From Flavobacterium commune (lineage in GTDB: Bacteria > Bacteroidota > Bacteroidia > Flavobacteriales > Flavobacteriaceae), in the NCBI RefSeq assembly GCF_001857965.1, contig NZ_CP017774.1, positions 3,472,001 to 3,536,000 on the forward strand: a stretch of DNA of 64,000 bases, in the 5' to 3' direction. The notes under the pieces were generated by a model that saw nothing but the letters and a program-made list of their open reading frames with translations, was not told the origin of the DNA and made no database searches. Of this stretch, positions 43,233 to 51,872 are shown piece by piece. The position numbers were made by a program, and so were the translations under genes. How positions within the stretch are numbered: position 1 is the first letter of the stretch; the number at the start of each line of letters is the position of its first letter.

Positions 43233-43655
43233 ATGAAAAATATAGTATTTGCAATTTTAGTTTCTTTAATAGTTACTTCATTTGTTTCGGCTCAAGAAAA
43301 AGAAAATTTAGGAACTGGTAAAATCTATTTTTTGCGGTCAACAGGTTTTCAAGGTTCTGCAGTTGCATTCAAAACGTTTATAGATGGAGAATTTGTATGC
43401 AAATTGAATAATAAAAAGTATTCTATTCATGAAGTACCTGTTGGTAAACATGAATGTTCTGTGCAATTTGGAGGAAAGACATCTAAAGAAAAAGCGGAGA
43501 AGTTTGAAGTTCAAGTTGAACCAGGAAAAATAACTTATGTACAGCTTGTTTTTGAAACAGGTGTTTTTATTAATAATATTTATTGTGAAGAAGTAACTGA
43601 GAACACTGCTAAAAAGAAAATGGAGATATTAGTTGAAGACACAAAATGTCTTTAA
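43233..43655 (+). CDS. Exported DUF2846-like protein embedded in the his operon
   Basis: A 140-residue protein with a signal peptide ending SFVSAQ (about residue 20). The mature part has KIYFLRSTGFQGSAVAFKTFIDGEFVCKL, then a VPVGKHECSVQFG turn and IIYVQLVFETG-like strands (VEPGKITYVQLV), the pattern of DUF2846 beta domains. It has no evident link to histidine synthesis although it sits between hisC and hisB on the same strand. Codon use looks like that of its neighbours. Function unknown; it may be a passenger gene. Confidence 0.75.
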   Translation: MKNIVFAILVSLIVTSFVSAQEKENLGTGKIYFLRSTGFQGSAVAFKTFIDGEFVCKLNNKKYSIHEVPVGKHECSVQFGGKTSKEKAEKFEVQVEPGKITYVQLVFETGVFINNIYCEEVTENTAKKKMEILVEDTKCL

Positions 43656-43690
43656 AATTATAATAGAAGATATTTAACTTATAAAAATAA

Positions 43691-44827
43691 ATGAAAAAAG
43701 TACTTTTTATAGATCGTGATGGAACGATTGTTTTAGAACCGGAAGGATACCAATTAGACAGCCTGGAGAAATTAGAGTTTTATCCGAAAGCGTTTCAATA
43801 TTTGGCTAAAATTGCTAACGAATTGGATTATGAATTAGCAATGGTAACCAATCAGGACGGTTTAGGAACAGATTCTTTTCCTGAAGATACTTTTTGGCCA
43901 ACACAGGATTTCATTCTGAAAGCCTTTCAAAACGAAGGAGTGCTTTTTGATGATATTTTTATCGATCGTTCTTTTCCAGAAGATAATGCGCCTACACGCA
44001 AGCCTCGCACGGGAATGTTAACCAAATATATTGATAACCCAGACTACGATTTGGCAAACTCATTTGTTCTTGGTGACCGACTTACTGATGTGGAATTGGC
44101 TAAAAATCTTGGTGCTAAAGCCATCTTTATGAATACGACTGATGGCGCAGGAAGTGAAGAAATCAGTGCTAAAAGAGAAGAATTAGACGCTACAATAGTG
44201 TTACAATCTACTGATTGGAAACAAATATATGAGTTCTTAAAGTTAGAAGCGCGTACAGCTTCAATTACCAGAAAAACGCACGAAACAGATATTTACATCA
44301 AGTTAAATCTGGACGGAACCGGAAAGAGCAACATCGATACCGGAATTGCTTTCTTCGACCACATGTTAGACCAAATTTCGCGTCACGGACAAATGGACCT
44401 GGATATAAAAGTTAAAGGAGATTTGGAAGTGGATGAACACCATACAATCGAAGATACTGCGATTGCTTTAGGTGAAGTGTATGCAAAAGCCTTAGGGAAT
44501 AAATTAGGAATTGAGCGTTACGGTTTCTGTTTGCCAATGGACGATTGTTTAGCCCAGGTGGCTATCGATTTTGGTGGAAGAAACTGGTTGATTTGGGAAA
44601 CCGAATTCAAACGTGAAATGGTGGGAAAAATGCCAACTGAGATGTTTTTCCACTTTTTTAAATCATTTTCTGATGGAGCGAAAGCCAATATCAACATCAA
44701 AGCAGAAGGTGACAATGAACATCACAAGATTGAAGCCATCTTTAAAGCTTTTGCGAAAGCGATAAAAGTTGCGGTAAAACGTGATACCGAAAAAATGATT
44801 TTGCCTTCAACGAAAGGAATGCTATAA
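43691..44827 (+). CDS. hisB: HisB: histidinol-phosphatase / imidazoleglycerol-phosphate dehydratase
   Basis: Bifunctional enzyme of 378 residues. The N-terminal HAD phosphatase (to about residue 165) has the nucleophile [25 protein letters not shown] and [16 protein letters not shown]. The C-terminal IGPD part has the paired metal-binding motifs [18 protein letters not shown] and [16 protein letters not shown] plus [13 protein letters not shown]. The same fusion occurs in enterobacteria and many Bacteroidota. Confidence 0.97.
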   Translation: MKKVLFIDRDGTIVLEPEGYQLDSLEKLEFYPKAFQYLAKIANELDYELAMVTNQDGLGTDSFPEDTFWPTQDFILKAFQNEGVLFDDIFIDRSFPEDNAPTRKPRTGMLTKYIDNPDYDLANSFVLGDRLTDVELAKNLGAKAIFMNTTDGAGSEEISAKREELDATIVLQSTDWKQIYEFLKLEARTASITRKTHETDIYIKLNLDGTGKSNIDTGIAFFDHMLDQISRHGQMDLDIKVKGDLEVDEHHTIEDTAIALGEVYAKALGNKLGIERYGFCLPMDDCLAQVAIDFGGRNWLIWETEFKREMVGKMPTEMFFHFFKSFSDGAKANINIKAEGDNEHHKIEAIFKAFAKAIKVAVKRDTEKMILPSTKGML

Positions 44828-44900
44828 AGTAGGAAGCTTGGAGGTGGAAGCTTGAAGTAATATTTGCTTCTTCCAACTCCCAACTTCTAACTCCCAACTA
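44828..44900. repeat. Repeat-filled hisB-hisH gap
   Basis: GGAGGTGGAAGC on the left can pair with GCTTCTTCCAACTCC on the right with one mismatch and a small bulge; AACTCCCAACTT and CTAACTCCCAACT repeat in tandem just before hisH. Confidence 0.65.
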
Positions 44901-44909
44901 AAAAAAACA

Positions 44910-45491
44910 ATGAAAATAGTTATCATAAATTACGGAGCAGGAAATATTCAAAGTATTCTATTTGCAATAGAAAGATTGGGATATTCTGCTGTGTTAACCA
45001 ATAATCCAGAAGAAATCAAAGCTGCGGACAAGGTAATTTTTCCGGGTGTAGGAGAGGCGAGTTATGCCATGAAGATGCTAAAGGAAAGTGGATTGGATAC
45101 TTTAATTCCAACATTAAAACAACCGGTTTTAGGAATTTGTCTGGGCATGCAATTGATGTGCAAACACACACAAGAAGGCGATACTACCGGTTTGGGGATT
45201 TTTGACGTGGATGTGATTAAGTTTACACCAAAAGTAAAAGTGCCACAAATGGGGTGGAACCAGATTTATAATTTGAAATCGGGGCTTTTTGAAGGAATTA
45301 CCGAAAACGAATACATGTATTTGGTACACAGTTTTTACGCACCGCTTTGTGACGAAGCCATTGCAACAACTAATTATGAAGTAGAATACGCTTCGGCATT
45401 AGAAAATAATAATTTCTATGGAACCCAATTTCACCCTGAAAAAAGTGGTGATGTAGGGGAGAAAATTTTAGGGAATTTTTTAAAATTATAA
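44910..45491 (+). CDS. hisH: Imidazole glycerol phosphate synthase, glutaminase subunit
   Basis: Class I amidotransferase (193 residues) feeding ammonia to HisF. Motifs: [22 protein letters not shown], the nucleophile cysteine in GICLGMQLM and the His-Glu pair in FHPEKSG. Partner hisF lies two genes downstream. Confidence 0.97.
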   Translation: MKIVIINYGAGNIQSILFAIERLGYSAVLTNNPEEIKAADKVIFPGVGEASYAMKMLKESGLDTLIPTLKQPVLGICLGMQLMCKHTQEGDTTGLGIFDVDVIKFTPKVKVPQMGWNQIYNLKSGLFEGITENEYMYLVHSFYAPLCDEAIATTNYEVEYASALENNNFYGTQFHPEKSGDVGEKILGNFLKL

Positions 45492-45521
45492 ATTTCAATA
45501 TTTAAAAAATCAGCGGAATGA

Positions 45522-45545
45522 GATTGCTTCGTTCCTCGCAATGAC
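45522..45545. repeat. Dispersed repeat abutting hisA
   Basis: The stretch reads GATTGCTTCGTTCCTCGCAA then TGAC; ATTGC and GCAAT at its ends can pair. This word (reverse: GTCATTGCGAGG, then AACGAAGCAATC) resembles a short repeat I recall from many bacterial genomes. It contains the ATG at 45541, which is therefore a doubtful start for hisA. Confidence 0.65.
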
Positions 45546-45552
45546 AAATAAA

Positions 45553-46275
45553 ATGAGAATAATACCAGCCATAGACATCATAGACGGAAAATGTGTTCGT
45601 TTGTCTAAAGGAGATTACAATACCAAAATTATATACAACGAAAATCCGCTAGAAGTTGCTAAAGAATTTGAAGCACACGGAATCGAATATTTGCATTTGG
45701 TGGATTTAGACGGAGCCAAATCAAGCAAAATTGTAAATTATAAAATATTGGAACAAATTGCTTCACAAACCAAATTGAAAATTGATTTTGGTGGTGGATT
45801 AAAAGCGGATTCTGATTTGAAAATTGCTTTCGAAAGTGGAGCTAACCAAATTACAGGAGGAAGTATCGCCGTGAAAAACCGTGCTATTTTCGAAAAATGG
45901 ATTGCTGAATATGGTGCTGATAAAATTATTTTAGGAGCCGATGCCAATAACGAAAAAGTAGCTGTTTCTGGATGGTTAGAAGATTCTAATGAAGATTTAG
46001 TTCCTTTTATTCAGGATTATCGATCTAAAGGAATTCAATACGTAATTTGTACTGATATTGCTAAAGACGGAATGCTGGAAGGACCAAGTTTTGATTTGTA
46101 TGCCAAAATTTTAAAACAAGCACAAGGTTTAAAATTAATTGCTTCAGGAGGAATTTCTACTTTTGATGAATTGCCTAAATTAGCCGAATTAGGTTGCGAA
46201 GGAACTATAATTGGAAAAGCAATTTACGAAGGAAGAATTAGTTTGAAGCAACTAGAAGAATTCATAATAAAATAG
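45553..46275 (+). CDS. hisA: Phosphoribosylformimino-AICAR phosphate isomerase HisA
   Basis: TIM-barrel isomerase (240 residues). I start it at the ATG 45553 ([20 protein letters not shown]), where homologues begin, rather than at 45541, four codons earlier, because that ATG belongs to a dispersed repeat. Both phosphate-binding halves are present: [12 protein letters not shown] and [11 protein letters not shown]. The general acid/base Asp residues lie in PAIDI and CTDIAKDGM. Confidence 0.95.
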   Translation: MRIIPAIDIIDGKCVRLSKGDYNTKIIYNENPLEVAKEFEAHGIEYLHLVDLDGAKSSKIVNYKILEQIASQTKLKIDFGGGLKADSDLKIAFESGANQITGGSIAVKNRAIFEKWIAEYGADKIILGADANNEKVAVSGWLEDSNEDLVPFIQDYRSKGIQYVICTDIAKDGMLEGPSFDLYAKILKQAQGLKLIASGGISTFDELPKLAELGCEGTIIGKAIYEGRISLKQLEEFIIK

Positions 46276-46282
46276 ATTGTTT

Positions 46283-46348
46283 CGCAAAGAAGCACTAAGA
46301 AACACAAAGATTCGCTAAAACTTTGTGTATCTCTGTGGAATCTTTGCG
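46283..46348. repeat. Nested inverted repeats in hisA-hisF gap
   Basis: CGCAAAGA (46283-46290) pairs with TCTTTGCG (46341-46348). Inside, ACACAAAG (46302-46309) pairs with CTTTGTGT (46321-46328). Both are perfect 8-bp arms; further AATCTCTGTG words follow. Confidence 0.8.
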
Positions 46349-46371
46349 AATCTCTGTGTAACAAAAAAAAT

Positions 46372-47127
46372 ATGCTTACAAAAAGAATAATCCCTTGTCT
46401 CGATATTAAAAACGGAAGAACCGTAAAAGGTGTTAATTTCGTAGATTTGCGTGATGCAGGAGATCCGGTGGAATTAGCTAAAATTTATTCGGATGAAGGC
46501 GCGGATGAATTGGTTTTTTTAGATATTTCGGCAACTGAGGAAAGAAGACGAACTTTAGTCGATTTGGTTCGAAAAGTAGCTTCAACTATTAATATTCCAT
46601 TTACTGTAGGTGGTGGAATCTCGGCAGTTTCTGATGTTGAAGTCTTGTTGCAAAATGGAGCCGACAAAGTTTCAATTAATTCATCAGCGGTAAAAAATCC
46701 GCAGTTGATTAATGATTTGGCTCAGAAATTTGGAAGTCAATGTGTCGTGGTAGCAATTGATGCGAAGCAAATTGACGGACAATGGATTGTTCATTTAGTA
46801 GGTGGAAAAGTACCTACCGAATTGAATCTTTTTGACTGGGCACAAGAAGTAGAACAAAGAGGCGCAGGAGAAATCCTTTTTACCTCAATGGATAATGACG
46901 GAACTAAAAACGGATTTGCTAATGAAGCTTTAGCTAAATTGTCAAGTTTAGTCAATATCCCTATTATAGCTTCGGGTGGAGCCGGAAACATTCAGCACTT
47001 TGTGGATAGTTTTGCTAAAGGAAAAGCCGATGCAGCATTGGCAGCAAGTGTTTTTCATTTCAAGGAAATTGAAATCAAAACTTTGAAAAACGAATTAAAA
47101 AATAATAATATTGAGGTTAGAATTTAG
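46372..47127 (+). CDS. hisF: Imidazole glycerol phosphate synthase, cyclase subunit
   Basis: TIM-barrel cyclase (251 residues) producing IGP and AICAR. It starts [20 protein letters not shown] with the catalytic Asp, has [12 protein letters not shown] and the second Asp in [13 protein letters not shown], then [12 protein letters not shown]. Complete and canonical. Confidence 0.97.
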   Translation: MLTKRIIPCLDIKNGRTVKGVNFVDLRDAGDPVELAKIYSDEGADELVFLDISATEERRRTLVDLVRKVASTINIPFTVGGGISAVSDVEVLLQNGADKVSINSSAVKNPQLINDLAQKFGSQCVVVAIDAKQIDGQWIVHLVGGKVPTELNLFDWAQEVEQRGAGEILFTSMDNDGTKNGFANEALAKLSSLVNIPIIASGGAGNIQHFVDSFAKGKADAALAASVFHFKEIEIKTLKNELKNNNIEVRI

Positions 47128-47171
47128 AAATAAGAAGTCAGAAGTATTCATCTTCTTTCTTTTATTTCTAA
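47124..47171. repeat. Inverted repeat spanning the hisF stop, hisF-hisI gap
   Basis: TTAGAAATAA (47124-47133, containing the hisF TAG) pairs perfectly with TTATTTCTAA (47162-47171); GAAG and CTTC add an inner stem. More TTTCTAACTTCTAA words follow. Confidence 0.75.
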
Positions 47172-47203
47172 TTTCTAACTTCTAATCTCAAACTTTAAAA
47201 TTA

Positions 47204-47803
47204 ATGGAAATAGATTTTTCAAAAAGTGCACACGGATTAATTCCGGCCATTATTCAAGATAGCGAAACCAAAAACGTTTTGATGCTGGGTTACATGAACG
47301 ACGAGGCTTATCAAAAAACAATTGAAACAGGAAAAGTAACTTTTTTCAGTCGTTCTAAGCAACGCCTTTGGACTAAAGGAGAAGAAAGTGGTCACTTTTT
47401 AAATTTGGTTGATATCAAAAATGATTGTGATGGCGATACTCTTTTGATTCAGGCTGTTCCGGTAGGACCAACTTGTCACACCGGTGCTGATACTTGCTGG
47501 CAAACTCCTAACGAGAGTAGTTATGGTTTTATTTCGAAATTGGAAGACACCATACAAATTCGAAGAGAAAAAGCCGATTCAGAACAAAGTTATGTGGCTT
47601 CTCTTTTTGCAAAAGGAATCAACAAAATTGCTCAAAAAGTAGGTGAAGAGGCGGTAGAAGTAGTCATTGAAGCTAAAGACTCTAACGATAATTTATTTTT
47701 GGATGAAAGTGCCGATTTATTATTCCATTATTTGATTTTGTTACAGGCTAAAGGATACAAACTTAATGATGTGATTGACGTTTTGAAAAGCCGTCAGAAA
47801 TAA
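47204..47803 (+). CDS. hisI: HisIE: PR-AMP cyclohydrolase / PR-ATP pyrophosphatase
   Basis: Bifunctional second and third steps of the pathway (199 residues). The N-terminal HisI part has MLGYMNDEAY, TFFSRSKQRLWTKGEESG and the metal-binding DCDGDTLLIQAVPVGPTCH...CW. The C-terminal HisE part (from about residue 110) has KLEDTIQIRR, KVGEEAVEVVIEA and DESADLLFHYLILL. Last gene of the operon; a terminator follows. Confidence 0.97.
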   Translation: MEIDFSKSAHGLIPAIIQDSETKNVLMLGYMNDEAYQKTIETGKVTFFSRSKQRLWTKGEESGHFLNLVDIKNDCDGDTLLIQAVPVGPTCHTGADTCWQTPNESSYGFISKLEDTIQIRREKADSEQSYVASLFAKGINKIAQKVGEEAVEVVIEAKDSNDNLFLDESADLLFHYLILLQAKGYKLNDVIDVLKSRQK

Positions 47804-47830
47804 CAACCTTATTTTGTGTTAATTTATATT

Positions 47831-47880
47831 AAAAACGAGTTTATAAGTGTAGAAAACACCTTATAGATTCGTTTTTATTT
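47831..47880 (+). terminator. Terminator of the his operon
   Basis: AAAACGA pairs with TCGTTTT at the base and TATAAG-TGT with ACA-C-CTTATA above it, with small bulges; a T-rich tail follows. It is 28 bp after the hisI stop. Confidence 0.75.
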
Positions 47881-47941
47881 TTCCACAAAAACACAATCTG
47901 TTATATTTACCGCATTAATTAATGATTAGCTATAACAACTT

Positions 47942-49069
47942 ATGATTTTTGATAAAACTCATTTTTCAGAAGATTTAATCGATACTAAAATAAAAACAGG
48001 ACTATACATCATATTGACCACTGACGAAGACGATTCACGTCCGGTATATTTATCGGGTAATTTCAACGATTGGCGTACTCAGGACAAGGAATTTATGATG
48101 GAAAAAGTAGGTGTAGGCCTGTATCATTATAAGTTCACTCACGATTTTAATTATCCGGAAACCTTATTGTATAAATTTACTAAAGGAGACTGGAGTGATG
48201 TAGAAATTGGTATTAACGAAGAACGAACAGAAAATCGTTCTACAACAAAACATACAGGAATTCAAAATGAGCATGTTTATAAATGGAGAAGAAACTGGTT
48301 GCCGTTCAAACCTAATTTTTTGCCTCAAATCCAATTAATATCGGATGAGTTTGAAATTCCGCAACTGAATACCACCAGAAAAATTTGGGCTTTATTGCCT
48401 CATGATTACGATGCATCGGAAGAAAGCTATCCGGTGATGTATTTGCAGGATGCCCAGAATTTATTCAACGAAAATGCTGAATATGGCAATTGGGAAATTG
48501 ATAAGAAATTAGCAGTAATGTCTGAATATAAAGTAGGCAAAATTATTGTTATTGCCGTTGAACATGCCGAAGAAGACCGGATAAAAGAATACAATGTTGG
48601 TAAAACACTTTTAGGTAAAGGACAAGGAAAAAAATACATTCAGTTTTTAGTTGAAACCTTAAAACCTTATGTGGATAATAATTTCAGAACCAAAAAAGAA
48701 AGAGAATTTACCGGAATAGGAGGAAGTTCGATGGGAGCTTTGGTCAGCATTTTTAGCGGTTTAAGGTATCCGGAAGTATTTGGTAAACTGATGATTTTTT
48801 CGCCTTCACTTTGGGTTAACCCCAAAATAAAAGTTAAAGATGCAGAAAACTCAGGTGACACTAAAATCTATTTGTATGCCGGAGGAGACGAAAGTGCAAC
48901 CATGATTGAACATGTGGAAACTTTCAAAACCCGAATACTTGAAAATGAATTTGTTAATGATAAGATGAAAATTAATCTTAGTATTAACAAATTAGGAAAA
49001 CACAACGAAACCTATTGGAGTGACGAATTCCCTAAGGCAATAGAATGGCTCTTTTTTAACACTAAATAA
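47942..49069 (+). CDS. Esterase of the Fes/EsD (alpha/beta hydrolase) family with N-terminal E-set-like domain
   Basis: A 375-residue cytoplasmic-looking protein. The first ~100 residues resemble a glycogen-recognition/E-set beta domain (PVYLSGNFNDWRTQDKEF, LYKFTKGDWSDVEIG). The rest is an esterase D-type hydrolase: KIWALLPHDYD, PVMYLQDAQNLF, the nucleophile elbow GIGGSSMGALVS and the late His in KLGKHNETYW. Substrates in this family range from siderophore esters to S-formylglutathione; none is indicated here. It precedes the aminopeptidase gene by 9 bp, so they are probably co-transcribed. Confidence 0.87.
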   Translation: MIFDKTHFSEDLIDTKIKTGLYIILTTDEDDSRPVYLSGNFNDWRTQDKEFMMEKVGVGLYHYKFTHDFNYPETLLYKFTKGDWSDVEIGINEERTENRSTTKHTGIQNEHVYKWRRNWLPFKPNFLPQIQLISDEFEIPQLNTTRKIWALLPHDYDASEESYPVMYLQDAQNLFNENAEYGNWEIDKKLAVMSEYKVGKIIVIAVEHAEEDRIKEYNVGKTLLGKGQGKKYIQFLVETLKPYVDNNFRTKKEREFTGIGGSSMGALVSIFSGLRYPEVFGKLMIFSPSLWVNPKIKVKDAENSGDTKIYLYAGGDESATMIEHVETFKTRILENEFVNDKMKINLSINKLGKHNETYWSDEFPKAIEWLFFNTK

Positions 49070-49078
49070 AATAATTAG

Positions 49079-50509
49079 ATGAAAACGACAAATATTGATA
49101 GTTTAGGAAAATTTTCAGGAACAGTTTTAATTCCCGTTTTTGAAACGGCTGCTAAGAATTTGACTTCTATCCAATTTGACGGCGTGGAAATAAGTCCAAA
49201 GATTTTTTCAGGAAAAAAAGACACCCATTATATAGTGGAAAAAAACGATACAATCTATATCTTTATTGGGCTGGGAAAAACAATTGATTATAAATCGTTA
49301 AAAACAATATTTAGGAGAATTACATTTAAAGAAAAAGACACATTTACCAAGAATGTGTCTTTATTTTTACCGGAAGTTTTTACTGAAGAGCATGTAGAAG
49401 CTGCTATTTCCGGATTGTATTTAGGAACCTATAATCTGGGACATTATAAAAAAAAGGAAACACATCCGTTTTTAAATGCGGAATTTGAACTCAAAAACTC
49501 TTCTGGTAAAGATTATTCAGCATCAATTAGTAAGGCTATAAAAATTGCGCGAGCACAACTGGAAACTTTTGCACTGGTAGATTTACCTCCCAATACAGTT
49601 ACTCCAAAGTATTTAGCGCAATGGGCACAAGAAAAAGGAGATAAATACGGTTTTGATGTCAAAATATTAGGATTAGAAGCTGCTAAAAAAGAAAATTTAG
49701 GTGCTTTTGTGGCCGTTGGAAAAGGCAGCCAAAATGAAGCTCAATTTGTAATCATGAATTACAGTCCTAAAGAAGCTGTTACTAATTTAAAACATGTTGG
49801 TTTAGTAGGCAAAGGAATCACATTTGATACTGGAGGATTGAATATCAAAACGGCAGGAATGGTGCACATGAAATGTGATATGGCCGGTGGAGCTGCTGTT
49901 TTAGGAGCCATGCAATTGATTGCCGATTTACAATTGCCCGTAAAGGTTACTGCGATTGTTCCTTGTGCTGAAAATTCTGTCGATAGTAAGTCTTTTTTAC
50001 CAAGTGATGTCATTCATAGTTACAGCGGAAATACAATTGAAATAATCGATACCGATGCCGAAGGCCGATTAGTTTTAGCCGATGGATTATCCTATTTAAT
50101 TAAGAATTACAATCCCGAATATATTATAGACATTGCCACACTTACAGGAAGTAGTGTCGCTACTTTTGGATACGAATGTGGCGCTTTGTTTACCAATAAT
50201 CAATCTATTGCTAAAAAAATACAGGAAGCAGGAGAGTCAATTGGCGAACGTTTATGGCCTTTACCTTTGTGGGATGATTATAAAAAAGACATTGAAAGCG
50301 ATATTGCCGACGTTAAAAATTTCAGTGGAAAACCGGTAGCCGGAGCCATCAGTGCAGCTAAGTTTTTAGAGTTTTTTACTAAAGAACATATCGCCTGGGC
50401 GCACTTAGATATAGCTGGCGTAGCCTTTGGTGATGACGAATTTGCAAAAAGTAAACATGCAACTGCTTATGGTGTACATTTATTGACTAAATTCATAGAA
50501 AATTTATGA
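49079..50509 (+). CDS. Leucyl aminopeptidase family M17
   Basis: A 476-residue dizinc aminopeptidase, cytosolic. The catalytic domain has GLVGKGITFDTGGLNIK, MKCDMAGGAAVLGAM and the signature DTDAEGRLVLADGL, with the substrate Lys and Arg in place. The N-terminal domain is less conserved, as usual. It is followed after 4 bp by an ATP-grasp gene and preceded by an esterase gene, suggesting a three-gene unit. Confidence 0.94.
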   Translation: MKTTNIDSLGKFSGTVLIPVFETAAKNLTSIQFDGVEISPKIFSGKKDTHYIVEKNDTIYIFIGLGKTIDYKSLKTIFRRITFKEKDTFTKNVSLFLPEVFTEEHVEAAISGLYLGTYNLGHYKKKETHPFLNAEFELKNSSGKDYSASISKAIKIARAQLETFALVDLPPNTVTPKYLAQWAQEKGDKYGFDVKILGLEAAKKENLGAFVAVGKGSQNEAQFVIMNYSPKEAVTNLKHVGLVGKGITFDTGGLNIKTAGMVHMKCDMAGGAAVLGAMQLIADLQLPVKVTAIVPCAENSVDSKSFLPSDVIHSYSGNTIEIIDTDAEGRLVLADGLSYLIKNYNPEYIIDIATLTGSSVATFGYECGALFTNNQSIAKKIQEAGESIGERLWPLPLWDDYKKDIESDIADVKNFSGKPVAGAISAAKFLEFFTKEHIAWAHLDIAGVAFGDDEFAKSKHATAYGVHLLTKFIENL

Positions 50510-50513
50510 CATT

Positions 50514-51728
50514 ATGGAAAGTGCTAAAAGCTTCGTTTGTATCTCAAATTATTTTAAAGGAACTGATTTTTTAATTCAGTTAAAAAAACTAGGTAATACG
50601 GTATATCTGGTAACTAGTGAAAAACTACGTGAGAAGCCTTGGCCACATGATTATATTGACGAAATTTTCTATATGCAGGGACAGGATACCGAATGGAATT
50701 TAGAGCATTTATTATTAGGTGTTGGCAGTTTGATGAAGTTAAAGAACATTGATGCTATAGTCGCTTTAGACGATTTCGATGTTGAAAAAGCTACTTACCT
50801 CAGAGAAAATCTCCGAATTGACGGAATGGGACAAACTACGGGACGTTATTTTAGGGATAAATTAGCGATGCGTATGAGAGCTAAAAGTTGCGGAATTCCA
50901 ATTCCCGAATTTTGTTCTTTATTTAACGACCATGACATCAATACTTTTGCTGATACGATTTCACCTCCCTGGGTTTTAAAACCCCGTTCCGAAGCTTCTG
51001 CATCCGGAATTATAAAGGTTTTTGACAAAGAAATGCTATGGATTCATATTAATGAAATGGGCAATAACCGATTCAAATATTTATTGGAACAGTTTAAACC
51101 CGGTTCCGTTTATCATTGTGATAGTTTAGTTTTAGACCGTAAAAACCTGTTTAGTCTCACTTCAAAATATTTAGCTACACCAATGGAAATCACACAAGGT
51201 GGAGGTGTTTTTAGAAGTTCAAATATTCCGTATGATTCAGAAGATGATATTGAAATTAAAAAAGTGAATGAAGAAGTTTTAAAAAGCTTTGGTTTAAAAA
51301 ATGGAGCGGCTCATACTGAATTTATAAAATGTAATGAAGATGGTAAAATCTATTTTCTGGAAACTTCTTCCCGTGTAGGTGGTGCTCATATTGCAGAAAT
51401 GGTCGAAGCCGCTTCGAATATCAATCTTTGGAAAGAATGGGCAACTATCGAAGATGCTTTGGTTAAAGAAAAAGCATATCAGTTGCCAAAAGTAAAAAAA
51501 GAATACGCCGGTATCGTTTTGACTTTATCCAAATACCAATATCCTGATTTGTCTTCTTTCTCAGATCCCGAAGTTTGCTATAGAGTTCCATTAGATTATC
51601 ATGCGGGATTAATAGTAAAATCGGATAAAAACGAAAGAGTTTTAGAGTTGCTCAATAATTATGTCGATCGCCTAATTGCCGATTATACCGTGGTTGTGGA
51701 ACAAAACAAAGTGACCAAATTGCATTAA
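50514..51728 (+). CDS. ATP-grasp domain protein
   Basis: A 404-residue putative ligase of the carbamoyl-phosphate-synthase-like ATP-grasp superfamily. N-terminal preATP domain (about 1-110), then FRDKLAMRMRAKSCGIPIPEF, ATP-binding PPWVLKPRSEASASGIIKV, LLEQFKPGSVYHCDSLV, and the metal-binding AAHTEFIKCNEDGKIYFLETSSRVGG split across two strands (HTEF, then FLETSSRVGG). Substrate unknown; family members make dipeptides or amino-acid conjugates. Its tight link to a leucyl aminopeptidase gene hints at peptide metabolism (inference). Confidence 0.87.
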   Translation: MESAKSFVCISNYFKGTDFLIQLKKLGNTVYLVTSEKLREKPWPHDYIDEIFYMQGQDTEWNLEHLLLGVGSLMKLKNIDAIVALDDFDVEKATYLRENLRIDGMGQTTGRYFRDKLAMRMRAKSCGIPIPEFCSLFNDHDINTFADTISPPWVLKPRSEASASGIIKVFDKEMLWIHINEMGNNRFKYLLEQFKPGSVYHCDSLVLDRKNLFSLTSKYLATPMEITQGGGVFRSSNIPYDSEDDIEIKKVNEEVLKSFGLKNGAAHTEFIKCNEDGKIYFLETSSRVGGAHIAEMVEAASNINLWKEWATIEDALVKEKAYQLPKVKKEYAGIVLTLSKYQYPDLSSFSDPEVCYRVPLDYHAGLIVKSDKNERVLELLNNYVDRLIADYTVVVEQNKVTKLH

Positions 51729-51792
51729 TCTCAATTAATTCATTTTTTAGATTGACCTTTTGTTCTCTATTTTTATCATATTCCGTGCGTAA

Positions 51793-51837
51793 AACTTTCT
51801 TTTTTGTTTCTTTTTTGATCAAGCAAAAAAGAAAGTT
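51793..51837. repeat. Perfect 14-bp inverted repeat (possible terminator)
   Basis: AACTTTCTTTTTTG (51793-51806) is perfectly complementary to CAAAAAAGAAAGTT (51824-51837), loop 17 nt. It follows the ATP-grasp gene by 64 bp and precedes the M1 peptidase gene. Confidence 0.75.
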
Positions 51838-51872
51838 ATTATTTTAAAAAACTTCTCTAAGGATTCTTTTCA

